Source of the DNA: Seriola aureovittata
Taxonomy: Eukaryota; Chordata; Actinopteri; Carangiformes; Carangidae
Assembly: GCF_021018895.1 (NCBI RefSeq)
Contig: NC_079374.1
Span: forward strand, 7,328,712 to 7,392,711
Direction: 5' to 3'
DNA length: 64,000 nt
Below the pieces are notes generated by a model, which saw only the letters and a program-made list of their open reading frames with translations, was not told the DNA's origin and ran no database searches. Positions 25,553 to 38,306 of this stretch are shown piece after piece (within the stretch, counting starts at the first letter, position 1; each line of letters begins with the position of its first letter). Made by a program: the position numbers and the translations under genes.

Positions 25553-25935
25553 GTTAGACCTGTACCACGCCAAATGGGAGAAATGTATCAGTCTCATTAC
25601 AAGGCCATGATGATCACTAAGCCACATTTCATATTAAAGCAGAGTTCCTCCACTAAACAATCAACCCAGGCCTGTGGTTACCATCATAGGACTATTGTAA
25701 CCCTACCAAGCTTGACTTATCTTGGAGGGTTGATGTCAACTTCTAACCCCTGTAGTTTGTTTTTTGGCTCTAAGTCCTGTAAACAGTGGACAAACAAACG
25801 CTGACACAGTTTGTGAATATGTTGTTCAGGGTTTCTGTACTGTTTCCTGTCACTCATTGTGTTGTTGTTATAGAAACATATCAAAAATAATAAACTTTTG
25901 TCCAAAAAAAAAGGAAAAAAAAAAAGAAAGAAAAA
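25553..25935 (+). other. Possible retroposed 3' end
   Basis: About 330 bases of non-repetitive-looking sequence end in aataaa (25889..25894), then ten bases, then an A-rich tail (25904..25935, A runs broken by G). This looks like a reverse-transcribed mRNA 3' end. No parent coding sequence is recognised upstream, and a chance A-rich tract is possible. Confidence 0.35.
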
Positions 25936-28900
25936 GCAGACACAGCTTGTGCTTGACCTCCATCTTTCTCTTACCTTAACCAAGTGCTGTGAGTGGTCAC
26001 GTGCACACCCACAAAACCTCAGTAGGATTAGTGCAGGATACAGAAAGTCAATAAAACAGCAACTGCCTAGTATAAAAGCAAATCTCTAATTATAGCCAAG
26101 AAAACTATGGTGGTTAACTATTGTGTAGCTGATATGAGTGGATCTTGCCATAAGCAAGTATCATCACCTATTAATTTGTTTTCCACAAATTAACAGCATT
26201 GTCAATCAACAGATACACTCATTAACAATGTTTCCTCATTATGTTGATTTAAAAAAAAAAACAGCATTACATTTCTCTCAAACACATGAGCGGGTCCAAA
26301 TTAGTAAAATATCAATGTAATTTCTACTGGAACCTGTTTCTGCCAAAATAAATAAATAAACCAAATGGAAAGTGTTGACACTTCAGTCTGTGGATTATCC
26401 ATTTTCTGTGAGCACCACAGGCTACAGTCAGTTCCATTCACCTCAGTTGTATTGTATTGGATGGTAGCAGAAATCCAATAGACAGACACCTAAAACCAAA
26501 ACTATCTACGTGGCTAGAGATACAATAAGAGAGAACATTATATCATTTCAGTGAAATCACCACTTCCTGTTCCCATCAGTAATCACTGGTCTGCCAAATT
26601 AACTTGCACAATGAGAAGATTCTTTCAAGTTAATGCCTGAAAGTTGAAATTTGATCCCTCTGCATTTCTTTTATATCAGGAGGATTTCTCAAAGCATCTG
26701 AAAAATCCTCATAGTCACAACAAGACCGAGCTGTAACTTCTTTTCCAAAAACAGCAGGATACTTTGTCAAAACATCTAAGCAAATGAGTCATCGCAAACC
26801 TACAGGGTCTCTACACCTCTGCTGAAAATGACATCATGAACATTTGCCTCTCATAAAACACAAGAGAGAAACTCAGGACACGACCACAGCGAAGGCATAA
26901 ATAAAGTGTGGCGAAAACTAGAGGTACAAAATAGAAACATGGGAAAAAAATGAACAAATTCAGCTGCTGTTAGAGACCAGAGGCAGGTGTGTGAATCAGA
27001 GAAAGATGTATGGTGACAGCGCCCGCATCCCCACGCTCTCTGCTCTCTGTTAACTATCCATTGTCTCACTCTCCCCTGCATACTTGTGTCGGTATTTTTC
27101 CAGAAATCATGCATTGTTTGAACTGGCCAAACACTGCTGGAGGGGGTTTTGTGTGTGTATGTGTGTGTGTGTGGGTGCATGTGTTTCACGTAGGGTTGTG
27201 TTTGCATGCACAGGATGGATAGTGGAGGGGTGGGAGGGGTTGTATGGTTTTGTTGAAGCCCTGAAACGCCCTCATGGAGACCAGTTGTCATCTCTCTCTG
27301 TGTTTCTGGTTCTGAAACTCAGGCAATGAGACACATGGTTGCATCAGAGAAAAGGTGACAGCTCAGTAAACGTACAATGACAAATATGTGTATTTTATAC
27401 TTCATACACAAACTGTTCTGTATTGGTAGGTTTTGCATTTATAGGGATAAGAACAGTAGATCTCTCTTGTAAAGTTCACAGCAGATGTGTAGAAACTTTA
27501 ATATATTAACAAATACAGAAAAGTGATCAAGTATAAATGTTAAATCTGTGATATATTACATATCATTTCATATTATTCAAATGAAAAATGATCCCTGAAC
27601 TTTAATGCGAATTCATAAAAGGGAAAATGTTCATAAAAACCAAGCTAGAATGAACAGAGTAAATATCACTAAAATAGTATGAATTCAATAGTCTGTTGTC
27701 CAGATACAGCAACGTTAACAAAGCCTCCAAAACCATATACGACATCTGCCATCACACACAAGTAAGGAGAGAGGAGCTAGTCTGAACTGAAAAATGAACT
27801 GCCATGCCAAAAAATTTGCCCTGCCTCTAAAAATAAACCTCGCTACCAGGAAGAAAATCTTGAGTTGAAAACCAACCAGGAAACAACCAGATAGAAAAAT
27901 CCGCCAACAGGTGAGAAATGCTGACTCATCTGACAAATCAAGCTACCGACCAATAAAAGTTTAACCTGTGTAGCGGAAAATCGACTTCCTGTAAAGGCCT
28001 GTGACCGCCTGCGCCTGATATCCACAGCTACTTTGAAGGAGTGTTCTTGGAAACAAACAAAAATGTACATCCAGTGTGGATTTTGTGTGTCCCTGAGGTC
28101 AAACAAATGGGGTGAATGAATTTCCTTCCACATAAAACATTTAAACAAACAATTTAAACCCTGTATTGTTTACATCCATGGCTACTGGCTGACAGTCTTC
28201 TTCTCCCCTGCCTTAATAGGTGGATTCCTACGGCTGTGAGCACTGTGCTGCCACCTGTTGATCAGTGGATTAGCGTGAACCCATTGGCAGGACTGTGTAT
28301 CGCCTGCACACGACAAACAAAAAAAGCTGTGACTCATTCCTAAATAAACAAATCTATACTGCTCAAAGAATCCACAGGGGAACTTAAATAAATAAAAGTA
28401 TGAGAGGTTGTTGAGATACATTGTTGGGTTTCAGTGTTTCTAGTTGTCAAGTTTACGTCAGTAGCACAGTTACACAAAAAGTGTAAGTGATATAATCAAC
28501 ATTTTTATAGAAATAAATGGCATATATTCTTAGCTCTAGTGGCATTTAGTCATGTGGATAGTTTTGGTGAAATGATCTGACGTTTTGAAGTATCATGAGG
28601 CACAAGGGATTTCTTCTTCTTTGAATCTTTCATAAAATGTATTTCCAATAAAAACTGCTGCCTGTGGAGTTTCCAGGAATCCCACTCTCTTCCAGTGTAC
28701 ATGTGTGGTGGCTGAAATAGGCTAATATGTAAGAGCAGTTTAAGAAGGGACAGGGGGGAAGGAAAAAAGACACAAAGAACAGACAGAAATAAGAAGAAAG
28801 GACGGAAAAGAAGGAAAACAGAGGGGGCAAGAGGAAAACTACTGGAGCCAAGTCATCTTTCAGTCTCAATATTTTTAGGTACGCCAAGTCTTCAAGTTTC

Positions 28901-29625
28901 TCAGTAAGAGCGTGACTGACTCCATGAACATAACTTTGTGAACCAGAGGAATATTTACGGTTATTTATGGCTGACAGCTTCGATCTGGGATCATGTGTTT
29001 TGTATTTGGACCTTAAAGAGGTTTGTCTTATTTTTATTGTCTAGTTAGAATGGAAACATTTCATCTATTACACGCTGCTGACTCCAGATATTGATCATGT
29101 ACCAAACAGAGAGTGCTGAACGGAATCAGGCCAGGGATCTCAGGTTGAAATCTCACCTGGTGGAGTGTGTGTGAGTTGCAGAGCAGAGGGTCTGAGCCAA
29201 AGCTCCCTTATTGCTTCTGGACTGTTGTGTAGACGTGCTCAAAGACATGTGAGATACTCAACAAAATAAATGAGCAGCTCATTCCTCACCTGACCACTCG
29301 GACAAGTACCGACTGTACTGGTGCGTTACTATGCTGCTTCATCATTTTGTGTTGAACTTACGATGACATTACGAGAAGCTGACAGCATATTGGAGGATCG
29401 AATGAACACCAGTTTGACTAATCTAAGTCCATCCTGTTCGAACAAAACTCTCCATGAATTGATTATTTAATTATTTTTAGTTTAATTTATCATGTTTATT
29501 TAGATTTTCTTAAGGAAATCAATAATGCAGAAAATTATTGGTATAAATCTGAGTCAATCTGATTCTAGCAAACTTACTGTTTTGTTACAGACTGCAAACT
29601 GTCAGTTATCATATTAGTTGCTTAA
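25936..29625. other. Intergenic, no gene recognised
   Basis: The longest open frame (26851..27291 minus, 146 codons) crosses a short TG tract near 27153 and has no recognisable domain. No RNA gene, promoter or repeat family was identified. Confidence 0.5.
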
Positions 29626-29628
29626 CCT

Positions 29629-29700
29629 TAAGGGAGTTATTTGTAAGTTTTGCTACTGCTACATAGCTAACGGTAGCATTAACAGCTGTTTACTTAATAT
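29629..29700 (+). mobile_element. Solo arm of the 20775 MITE family
   Basis: The stretch agttatttgtaagttttgct, gctacatagctaacggtagc and attaacagctgtttactta matches the left arm of the 20775..21170 element and then stops at about 29697. Confidence 0.65.
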
Positions 29701-29826
29701 AGAAGGAAATTCAGTTATGACTCTACTTTTACAGACACATGCACCATATTACGGTCCCAACAACATATCTATTATTGTGTTAATTTAAAGAAGTATATTG
29801 TATAATTTAAAGTGAAAATATTGAGT

Positions 29827-30150
29827 TTAAAAGAGGTATTTGTAAGTTTTGCTAATGCTACATAGCTAACGTTAGCACTGGCAGTTGTTTACTTACCAGT
29901 CTAGACGAAGCGTTGTGACTTCATCAACAAGCGTCATTCCTTTACTTGCCAAGAGCTGTGTCCAGAAGTTGAGAGCAACCATCCAGTGTTGCTTCTATTT
30001 CTATCATGTCTTTTCTTCGACTGAAGTTAGCACGCTAACCAGCTAGCTAGTTGCTCGTCGCTTTCAGATAGTGAGTCACTGCTTTTTCCAATGTGTCCTG
30101 AAGACGTAGCACTGCTCAGAGGACGTATTATAACCTAAAGTCTTCTAATA
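29827..30150. mobile_element. Rearranged copy of the 20775 MITE family
   Basis: It starts with an arm (aggtatttgtaagttttgct through gtttacttaccagtctag). Its interior, about 29940..30147, matches 20893..21070 only when read on the opposite strand (aggttataatacgtcctctg; cagtgactcactatctgaaa). Relative to the 20.8 kb copy the interior is therefore inverted against the arm. The far arm was not found. Confidence 0.6.
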
Positions 30151-32955
30151 ACAACAACGGTCGAAGGTCTTGTCAATAGTTAATAACCATCATCCGCTCC
30201 CGGCAAGAAACCACGTTCGATGGCAAAGAAATCCTTGAGTTTAGGAGGTTAAATTGGGTTAATGTATCGTACATAATGTAGCGTCCCTACTTAAGCTACG
30301 GGTCTTGAGCTGGTTTCACCAGTACTTTATTCGTTCACTTAAACACAGGCTACTGTAGGCCGTAGCCAACGCCAAAACAACAAACTTTAAAGAGCTTTCA
30401 CCGTGTAATCTCAGCGCTTTTCACAACTTCAACAACTCCCGCCGTAGACTAGCTCCTCCCGCTCCCCAGCTAACAGCCACAACGACAACCTGTCTCCCAC
30501 ATTAGCCGCGAATCACAGGTACATAGTCGCACATCAATCACTGTCATAGGTTGTTGAGATAACTGACAGGCTTCACAGCCCCTAAACATAACACACATTC
30601 ACTGACAACCTGTAAAACTCAGTATCTGCACTTAAGAGCCATTTCTACCATAACTGCAGTTAACCCCCTTAACACAGTAACCATATAACAGAACAGTTAC
30701 GTTAACATGTCACCCAGTCCGTTACAATAATCCTGTGTAGCAAATTACAATACTGGTAATATTAATATTAAAACTCCTTGTATCAACAGTGCTCTAACTT
30801 AAATAAGGCAGGAAATCTGTCTAAATTTTGAAAGAGAAAGACTCACTGAAAAACATGCACAACCATCAGTATTATTCCTAACTGTCAGATCATTTGCATA
30901 TATCACTACATGAGTTTATTGCTTCCATCTGAACCTTTTTGCTTCAAATTCAAAGGGCAGTGATACCAAACTTAATACTAAAAATACATATGCCACTATA
31001 TCCCATCAAAATTACCCTCAGGTTTTGGGATGTGAACATGATGAGCTGAGTTGTGACCAAGAAAAAAAAAAAAAGGTTGCATGCTGTGGCTCTTCAGGCT
31101 AGTTTCATAAGAAACAGTGTGGCTGGCTGAAACTCTGCAGCTTTGCCAGGCAGGAGCACTGAGGGGGCCAGGTGCTGCTTTGCAAGTGATATTAGCACCA
31201 CCTGGTTGGGAAAAGACTGTTTTCGTGTCGCTGGTCCAGCTGCAGTGTCGTATAAAAAACTCTGAAGCATGATGACATTCAAATTCACACAATCGAACCA
31301 GAGTTTTCTACAATAAACTACATATTCATTGCATTTCACAATGAAGAGGGAACTCTCTAGAGAGATTTTTGCAGCTTTATTCACATGAAACCACAAACCA
31401 CAGTTGAGAGAGGAAGAGGAGGAGAAAGAGGAGGAAGGGAGTCAGGGTTGGTTAAAAAAAATTAAAGGTTAATACAGTCCATAAAGCAGCATCAGCACAT
31501 GGTCGGAGGGGAATGGAAAAAGATGTTGGTGAGGGCAGATTGCTGCGTTACCTAAGTCCACACAGTGAGTCACTGCCTGTAGATAAGTCGGTGCGTTTTA
31601 TGAATGGCAGCTGGTGACTCAAAACTGGAGGGGGGCTTCCTGTCTGCGTGGAAAATGACATAGCTTCAACGGCCTGCATCATAGGATGGATGAGCAGACT
31701 ACAACCACACAACGCAAGTGTGTGATAGGGAAAACAAATTTACAACCACACACTCACTTACTTCACAAAACACAACCCATTTGCAGTGAAAGCTTCACCT
31801 CTCATGTTTAGTTAGAGGCAGCGACTCCGGAGAGCGTGTGGTGATGTAAATGCATGTCGAGGCCGATACACTTTGAAGTGCTCCTAAAGCACCGTGTTCA
31901 CAGAAACAATGTCCAGGCTGTTATTACCCAATAAAACTCTGGCAGGGGTAGAGTGTTTTCCACTGTGCCCAGATCAGCAAGAACGGGATTTAAAGTTCTG
32001 AATGCTGATCTCCCCACTAACCGCTTCCCCAGTAATGGAGATGGAAAACATCTCTGGTTAAAGTCACCATCGGGATGCCCACAAGACTGAAGCGAAGAGA
32101 GGATGGAGCTGGACTGGATGGTAAAAGAAATATGTTAACACCACTTTCTGAAAGTGCACACAAAGATCAAACATCCCTTCAAACTACGGCGAAGCAGTCA
32201 GGTTAATAACCCCCTTCACTGTAGCATAAACGTATGAATCTGCTGAGAGAATATCAATCAAGACGTTATGGCTGTTTATTCAAGTCACTTCACCCAATTC
32301 CCTGTTGAGGAAATACTCTTAGAAATAGATGTTGTTGGATTGATTTTTAAAATAATAAACTTGTGAGCAGCACAAACAAAATTCCTTTCACCACCATTGT
32401 TTGCTGTTATCAATTTTCAACATGCAACGAAAAACCAAATACACCCTCATCCCCCACTCCACAGCAGTATCCTCCCTCTGCACTGTACTCACTGCAGTTA
32501 ATTATACTTTCAACACCTTATAGTGCAAATGTATTATCATATGAACAGACTACAGGATGATGGGTATCTCATGCATGTGTCGCCCCCATGTCCCTCATGC
32601 ATGTGGGGGACACACATATTTCCTGAAGGTGTCAGGATGACTTCTTTGATTTGACATTTTAAAAGTGAAGATGTTTCACAGCAGGACAGCAGAGTCATGT
32701 GACTCAAAAGGGACTCAATGAGCGTCATGTGTCACAGGAGCTCTGGCTTCGGGGCCTTTTGCATTCAAAGATGGGTTTAAATTCCATAGTTCCTGGTGAG
32801 CTTCTGCAAACTATGGTGAAACATTCCTGAGGATATTCCTGCTACTCTGTGTTCTCCAGTTTCTACTGCGTCTTTTATTTTATTGAGTTTGTTTTGCATT
32901 AACCTTTATTTTTCCAGCTGCTTTACTGTATTTATTGTACTGTACTGTACTGTAT
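30151..32955. other. Intergenic, no gene recognised
   Basis: Open frames on the minus strand at 30996..31396 are the longest and lack motifs. This stretch lies downstream of the tent5c poly(A) signal. Confidence 0.5.
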
Positions 32956-32956
32956 T

Positions 32957-33172
32957 ATACACCGATCAGCTACAACACTAAAACAGGTGAATGGTTTTAA
33001 TGTTGAGGCTTATAGGTGTATCTTTTGACTTCAAAGCCCTGGAAAATAATTGAAACAAAAAGGTATTACATCACATTTCTAATGGCTCAGAATAAACTCT
33101 TGTTTTTTTTAAAATTGATGATTCACAACATTAAAACCTATACCTGTTTTTAATGTTGTGATTGATCGTTAT
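32957..33172. mobile_element. ~216 bp MITE-like element with ~45 bp inverted termini
   Basis: The left arm has caccgatcagctacaacact, aaaacaggtgaa and ggttttaatgttg. The right arm on the minus strand has aacgatcaatcacaacatta, aaaacaggtata and ggttttaatgttg. The start tacaccgatcag is a known-looking terminus of a fish DNA element. There is no coding capacity. Confidence 0.7.
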
Positions 33173-33643
33173 TCATACTTGCTTCACACTCCTATGCAAT
33201 ACTTTGATTTAAAATAAAAATTTACTTGACTTAAATCATATTCATAAACCAGACAAGTTTTGCTTACCTGTTTTTAAATTATCACCTCTGGCCAGGCCAG
33301 ACTACCAATGTGGCTGCATACACAGCATTTTCTTTTGTCAGAGATAAAATACCTTGAACAAGAAGACTGACCGGGCATTCATTTTATTTTTCAAATGACT
33401 GTTCCTCAGGTAAAAAATAAACTTTTATTGTAGTCTGACAGGTCTGGCAGTTTAATGTTGGAGGGTGTGTTTGAGTTTTAAGTAAGACGCATTACCACCT
33501 GCCAGCCACAATAAAACTTGTCTTAACATTTTTACACATACAGCACTTTAAGAGTTTATTCTGGATAAATTTGTAAGACACAGCTTGACATGTGATATTC
33601 CAGTCACCAAAAACAGCTGAAACAGGTATTGCATTTAATACTC

Positions 33644-33649
33644 TTTATT
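33644..33649 (-). terminator. tent5c: Likely tent5c poly(A) signal
   Basis: AATAAA occurs on the minus strand about 4.66 kb past the tent5c stop. It is followed within 30-45 bases by a T/GT-rich stretch (ctgtttttggtgactgg) of the kind that assists cleavage. Cleavage would fall near 33625. Other minus-strand AATAAA sites, for example about 38197 and 37754, sit much closer to the stop and could give shorter forms. Confidence 0.5.
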
Positions 33650-33822
33650 CATTATTTCCTCTTCAAACACATTTTCCTGATGTACAAGTACATTTCCATT
33701 CAAAGGAAAAACTCAAGTGAGGTAAAAGTGCTGAAAAATGAAATAGTATAATGGTTGTAACCATCAAAGTCACTGTCACAATCACAAAGCTGACAAAAAA
33801 GCTCTTTTGCATTAACTATTTC

Positions 33823-33825
33823 AAA

Positions 33826-33885
<60 letters not shown>
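33823..33885. repeat. A21 followed by (AT)21
   Basis: A homopolymer runs straight into an (AT)n microsatellite at 33843..33885. It falls inside the presumed tent5c 3' UTR, about 200 bases before its end. Confidence 0.95.
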
Positions 33886-33888
<3 letters not shown>

Positions 33889-34004
33889 CCACAAATGTCA
33901 TATTTTCCCCACTTTTTAAACTTGTATTTCCACAGGCATCCCTTCATACACACATGCAAACGAGCACACACACATCTCCACACATTAACGTAAACAAATC
34001 TGCT

Positions 34005-34006
<2 letters not shown>

Positions 34007-34050
<44 letters not shown>
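34007..34050. repeat. A44 homopolymer
   Basis: Forty-four consecutive A on the plus strand would be a U run in a tent5c transcript. It is not preceded by AATAAA on the plus strand, so it does not look like a retroposon tail. Confidence 0.95.
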
Positions 34051-34054
<4 letters not shown>

Positions 34055-36024
34055 TTCACAACTCTTCATATAGAAATTGCAGGAGAGCTTTCAGAGGGCC
34101 TCCGTCACATTCCTATGGTGTAAGACTTGTACTTCAGACAAGCGTGACCACTAAATATCTAATCCACAGCTTTCTCTGCACCCCCTCCAAAAAAATACAT
34201 CTACAGGTGTCAAAGAGAAAAAACACACCGTACTAATAAACAAAGGCCCAAACAAGTGTGGGCGACCAAAGGCGAGGTGAGTGAGAAGCAACAGGATCAA
34301 TAGCAAGGACAAGTTTACAGCAGAAAAAAGCGGGGGCAGAATATCTATATAAAAAAAAAAATTTAAAAAAAAGGAAAAAAAAGAAAAGCAAAATACACTT
34401 CATCCTCTTTCTTTTTCCACATTGTCCTTCACAAAAAATGTGTACATCGACATACATATGCCAACTCTGACGAAGGAAGTGATTTTATATGAGCCCTGCT
34501 GCATCCCACTCTCATCTAGTGGGGAAGGTAAAGCTTTCATAAACAGGAACACAAGTTCAGTCGTCAGAAAAAACAAAAGCCACAATAACCGTAAACACGT
34601 AAAGTTAGGTTGGACACAAACAACGTAGAGGATTTACATTCTAGGCTACATTCACCATCGACTTGTCTGGAAAATGCAAGTTTTTGTTCATTGCATTTTC
34701 TTTGACCTCACTCGTGACTTATTTTAAAGCGAGCGATGTGAAGAAGAAGAAGCCCAACAAGAGACTAGACCTGATCATGCTCAGCAGACTTCGACCTGCA
34801 ACTGTGAGCCGCAGCGTAACCGGGCTGCTGGTTTTGAATGTGGCTCCAAGCTCTGATAAAAATCAATTGATCTTCACTCAGAGAAGAATTAAACTGGGGA
34901 ATGATCGAGAGATTCTGGGCTGCCATTCCATGAAAGGGATTTCAGCACTAAATCAATGTTTTGTCCCCTGGCTTTCAAACAAAGCAAAGATCATCTTAGG
35001 CTTACGAGTGTGGTGATAAATCCATCTGTTAGCACCAACCTGGGAGGGGACTATCCACTGAGTGATTACGAGGTTTCAGAGCATCTGGATGCACAGATAA
35101 AAACCCAGCACTGCTGTCAGGCCGGAGCAAGCTGAAGTCTGCTGGCTGCCTCCAACTTCAGGTATGATGTACCCTAAATAATAAGAACCTTTAGTTTTGG
35201 TAAGAAGAGGAGAGTCAGTGTTAAAATTAACACAGAGAGAACAATAGACACAAAATGAAGGTGAATATTAGGAGGTGATGTCTCAATGTCAGGGGGAAAT
35301 TAAACCAATTCACCCTCCCAAAAACAAAAAAGGGACAAAACAAAGCCCGCAAAAACACAGTATGTCCCTGAGAACCAGCTCAACTCCCTCAGCAATTGAC
35401 AACATTAGCTTATTTACATTCCTCTCAGGTGGCTGGGTTTGGAGTAAAACAAGGCCTCTTTAAAGTGCTTCTGTTAGTACGGGGTCTCTGCTGAGTGACC
35501 TCCAGCTACTGTGCCACGGTATGGCTCATCAGTGCACTTCAGGTATTGCTTTGGTTTGGATGGGGACAGAACTGTCAGCAAAACAAATTTAGCCCGGTTG
35601 TGTCGGAGCAGGCAGAGCTGCAATGCTTGGCGGTCCATCAAATTAAGGGCGTAAATATATAACATCTGTTTCAACAATCAGAATGAGTCAAAAGTTGGAT
35701 TTCAAAGGCATTGATGTGAGACTGAAGTCAACATGGCTGCTAGTGACAGCAAGGCCCAAACGTGTAGGAAAAGACAAAGGAGGGAGTAAAACAAAATGGT
35801 TGAGAAGACCAACGGGAATGACTAGACAAGGGTTTCACAGAGAAGTATGATTTGGGACTGAAACTAAAACAAAAAAAAACAAAAAAACAAAACTCAAATT
35901 TCAAATTCAAACCAAAGTTATTTTGCTACCCCCAAAAATGTGTTCATCTTCCCATAAACTAGTTTCAAAATACAATGATGAGGCTTGTATCATAATTCAG
36001 TTTCACAGGGTTTAAAAGGGGCAG

Positions 36025-36059
<35 letters not shown>
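36025..36059. repeat. A35 homopolymer
   Basis: A long A tract on the plus strand, a U tract in the presumed 3' UTR. Confidence 0.95.
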
Positions 36060-36062
<3 letters not shown>

Positions 36063-36948
36063 CTAACCCTTTCCCTCCTGATCGCCATTAAAAAACCCTT
36101 TAAAAAGCTACATCACTCTCCAAAAAGTGATAGGCACTTGAGTGCTTCAGTTGCTGGTTGTAAAGCAGACTTTGGTCCAGAGTGAGAAAGTATGTGGCAC
36201 CTCACATGTTGTTAAAAAGGCTATGGCAGTTCCCATACCAAAACTCAGCATCTGAGCCAGCACATCATACCCTGACCCCCAGGCGTGACCTGCAAAAGAG
36301 GCCGGGCTGACCTTCCACTAACTATTCTCCAGCCAGGAGCTGTGAGCCAGCCCGATAAGAGACGCTCCTGGTTATCTGGTATTAACATGAGCTGCCGCCG
36401 CCGCAGCAGCAGCAATGCAGTGCGCAGGAATAAGCCAGGGCTTCTGAGGAACTGAGGGCGAGGGGGGATGACACACAGCAGCTGCCACTTAAATAAGAAG
36501 TTTAAGAACAACTTTTCTCCTCTCAAACCTGGATGTGATGTTGTCAGGGAAGGGAAGAGGAGAGATGAAAGGTTGAAGTCACAGCTTAGCCCGTCTGCTA
36601 GTAATGCCACACTGCAAATGCTCAAAATTCACAGATAATAATAGGCTTGGCTAGAAATAGAAATTCATAGGGTTGGGGGTTGATGTGGGGGTGGGGGGCA
36701 ACTCCATCACAGCTGGTGTGAGGGGCCTTGTGGTTGTAGATTCCACGATAAATCAATATGCTAGTCCAAAAGGGGAGAGGTATCCCTCTAGCAGACATGC
36801 TGGCGTTTCTCTTAACATACCAGTCGAACTCTGAGGTGTCTGTCCTCCCATGACCACAAAAGGGGTTTGAACACTATGTGGTCCCAGCAGACACCAGAAA
36901 GGGGAGGACAGGAAGTGATTCAGCTCCCACACATGTAAGGTTGCAGGA

Positions 36949-36974
36949 CTGCTGCTGCTGCTGCTGCTGCTGCT
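36949..36974. repeat. (CTG)8-9 triplet repeat
   Basis: An uninterrupted CTG run on the plus strand would read as CAG/AGC repeats in a tent5c transcript. It lies in the presumed 3' UTR. Confidence 0.95.
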
Positions 36975-38306
36975 AACACACCCATCCCTGGTTCCGTACT
37001 CTGAAGGTACCTCCCCTGGGAAAAAAGGAGGATAATTATAGTCGGCCTGTAGTTGGAGAGTCAGACTCTGTGCTGAGTCAGAGGAGGATCCCGTTTCAGA
37101 GCTGCTGTCGAGCCTGCAATGGTTGTGAGGGACGACCCTGCGGGCCCACCATGTGCTGCTCCTTTTAAGGGAAGGGACAGCCAGTCAGCCTGTCACTCCA
37201 GGACTCCCAGCCAGCTCTTGCTCCAGGCAGTGAGGCATTCTGTCAACAGGCCCATGTTCACTCTGACCTGAGGGCCAACCTCCAACAATAGCCAGAGGAT
37301 TGTGACATCTGGAGGTCACTGGTGGTGGCTTTGGAAGTGACTTGAAAACAGGGAAAAATAAAGTCCTCAGACACACAGGAGCCCCGTCTATCTGAGGCCT
37401 GAACTGTCTCACTGCAGATTTCCACTCAAAGCAAGTCTCGACTGGAAAGTACAGGGCTGAGAAAACTGGATAGAGGGGGAGGAGGGGAGCTTGTATATTT
37501 CCCCTATACTGAAATTCACAGTGGAAATAAAAATACACACATTTTCTCTCGCATTGTTTACAAATCACAGGCACTGCCGGCATATTAGGGAGAGCACTAA
37601 CATCTGTGAGCGATACTTACGTCTCAAAAATAATTAAAACAAATTGATTCCTCTCACTTCCCCTTCACTTGTGATGTGACCAAAAGTTATTCATATACCA
37701 CATTTCTTCCCTCCCCAGTGACCTAAACATTTTAACACCAGTGCTCTGCTTTTTTTATTTTTTTTGGGGACGAAAACCTTTAATACTACTGCCCCTCCCC
37801 CAATAACACTATTTTTCATATTTTCTGTATTTTTTTCTGCCTTTTCACACTTTTTTTTTTTTTTTTTTTCTTTAATCACAGGAGAAAACCAAATTTAAGG
37901 CTCTAACATTTTCTTATTCCCTTACTTCAAAAACAGCCCATACTTAAATTACTGGGGGGTAAACCTGGAGGTTAAGGCACAAAACACAACTCCATTAAGA
38001 ATAAGGTTGATAAACAGGGAAACAACCAAACATGATGAGAGAAAAAAAAAAAAAAAAATCTAAATAACACTTAAAAAATATCACTTTCTATTCAATGACC
38101 TAGACACCTCTGTAGATAAGGAATGAGAAAGGATTGCAAAAAACAAAGCAAAACACTTGTCCACTTAAACATAATTGTGCCTTGAGAGGAACATAGCATT
38201 TATTGCCTCTATATAAATTTTTTTGGGAGTTTTTTTTATGCCTTCTCTCTTCTCAAAAGCAGCAGCAGCAGTGCCCTCTTGTACATCCTTCCACTTGCTT
38301 GTTTTG

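Larger units (their letters stand above)
33625..38306 (-). other. tent5c: Probable tent5c 3' UTR
   Basis: This ~4.7 kb follows the tent5c stop with no open frame of interest and ends at a plausible poly(A) signal. A 3' UTR of several kilobases is also known for mammalian TENT5C. It holds many low-complexity tracts: (AT)n at 33843..33885 and runs that would be U-rich in the transcript at 34007..34050 and 36025..36059. One TGTAAATA (35411..35418), the Pumilio-binding consensus, lies on the transcript strand. The extent is inferred only from the signals. Confidence 0.5.

Noticed and set aside
26851..27291. 146-codon minus-strand open frame
   Set aside because: It includes a CA/TG tract translated as a His/Thr run and has no known motif.
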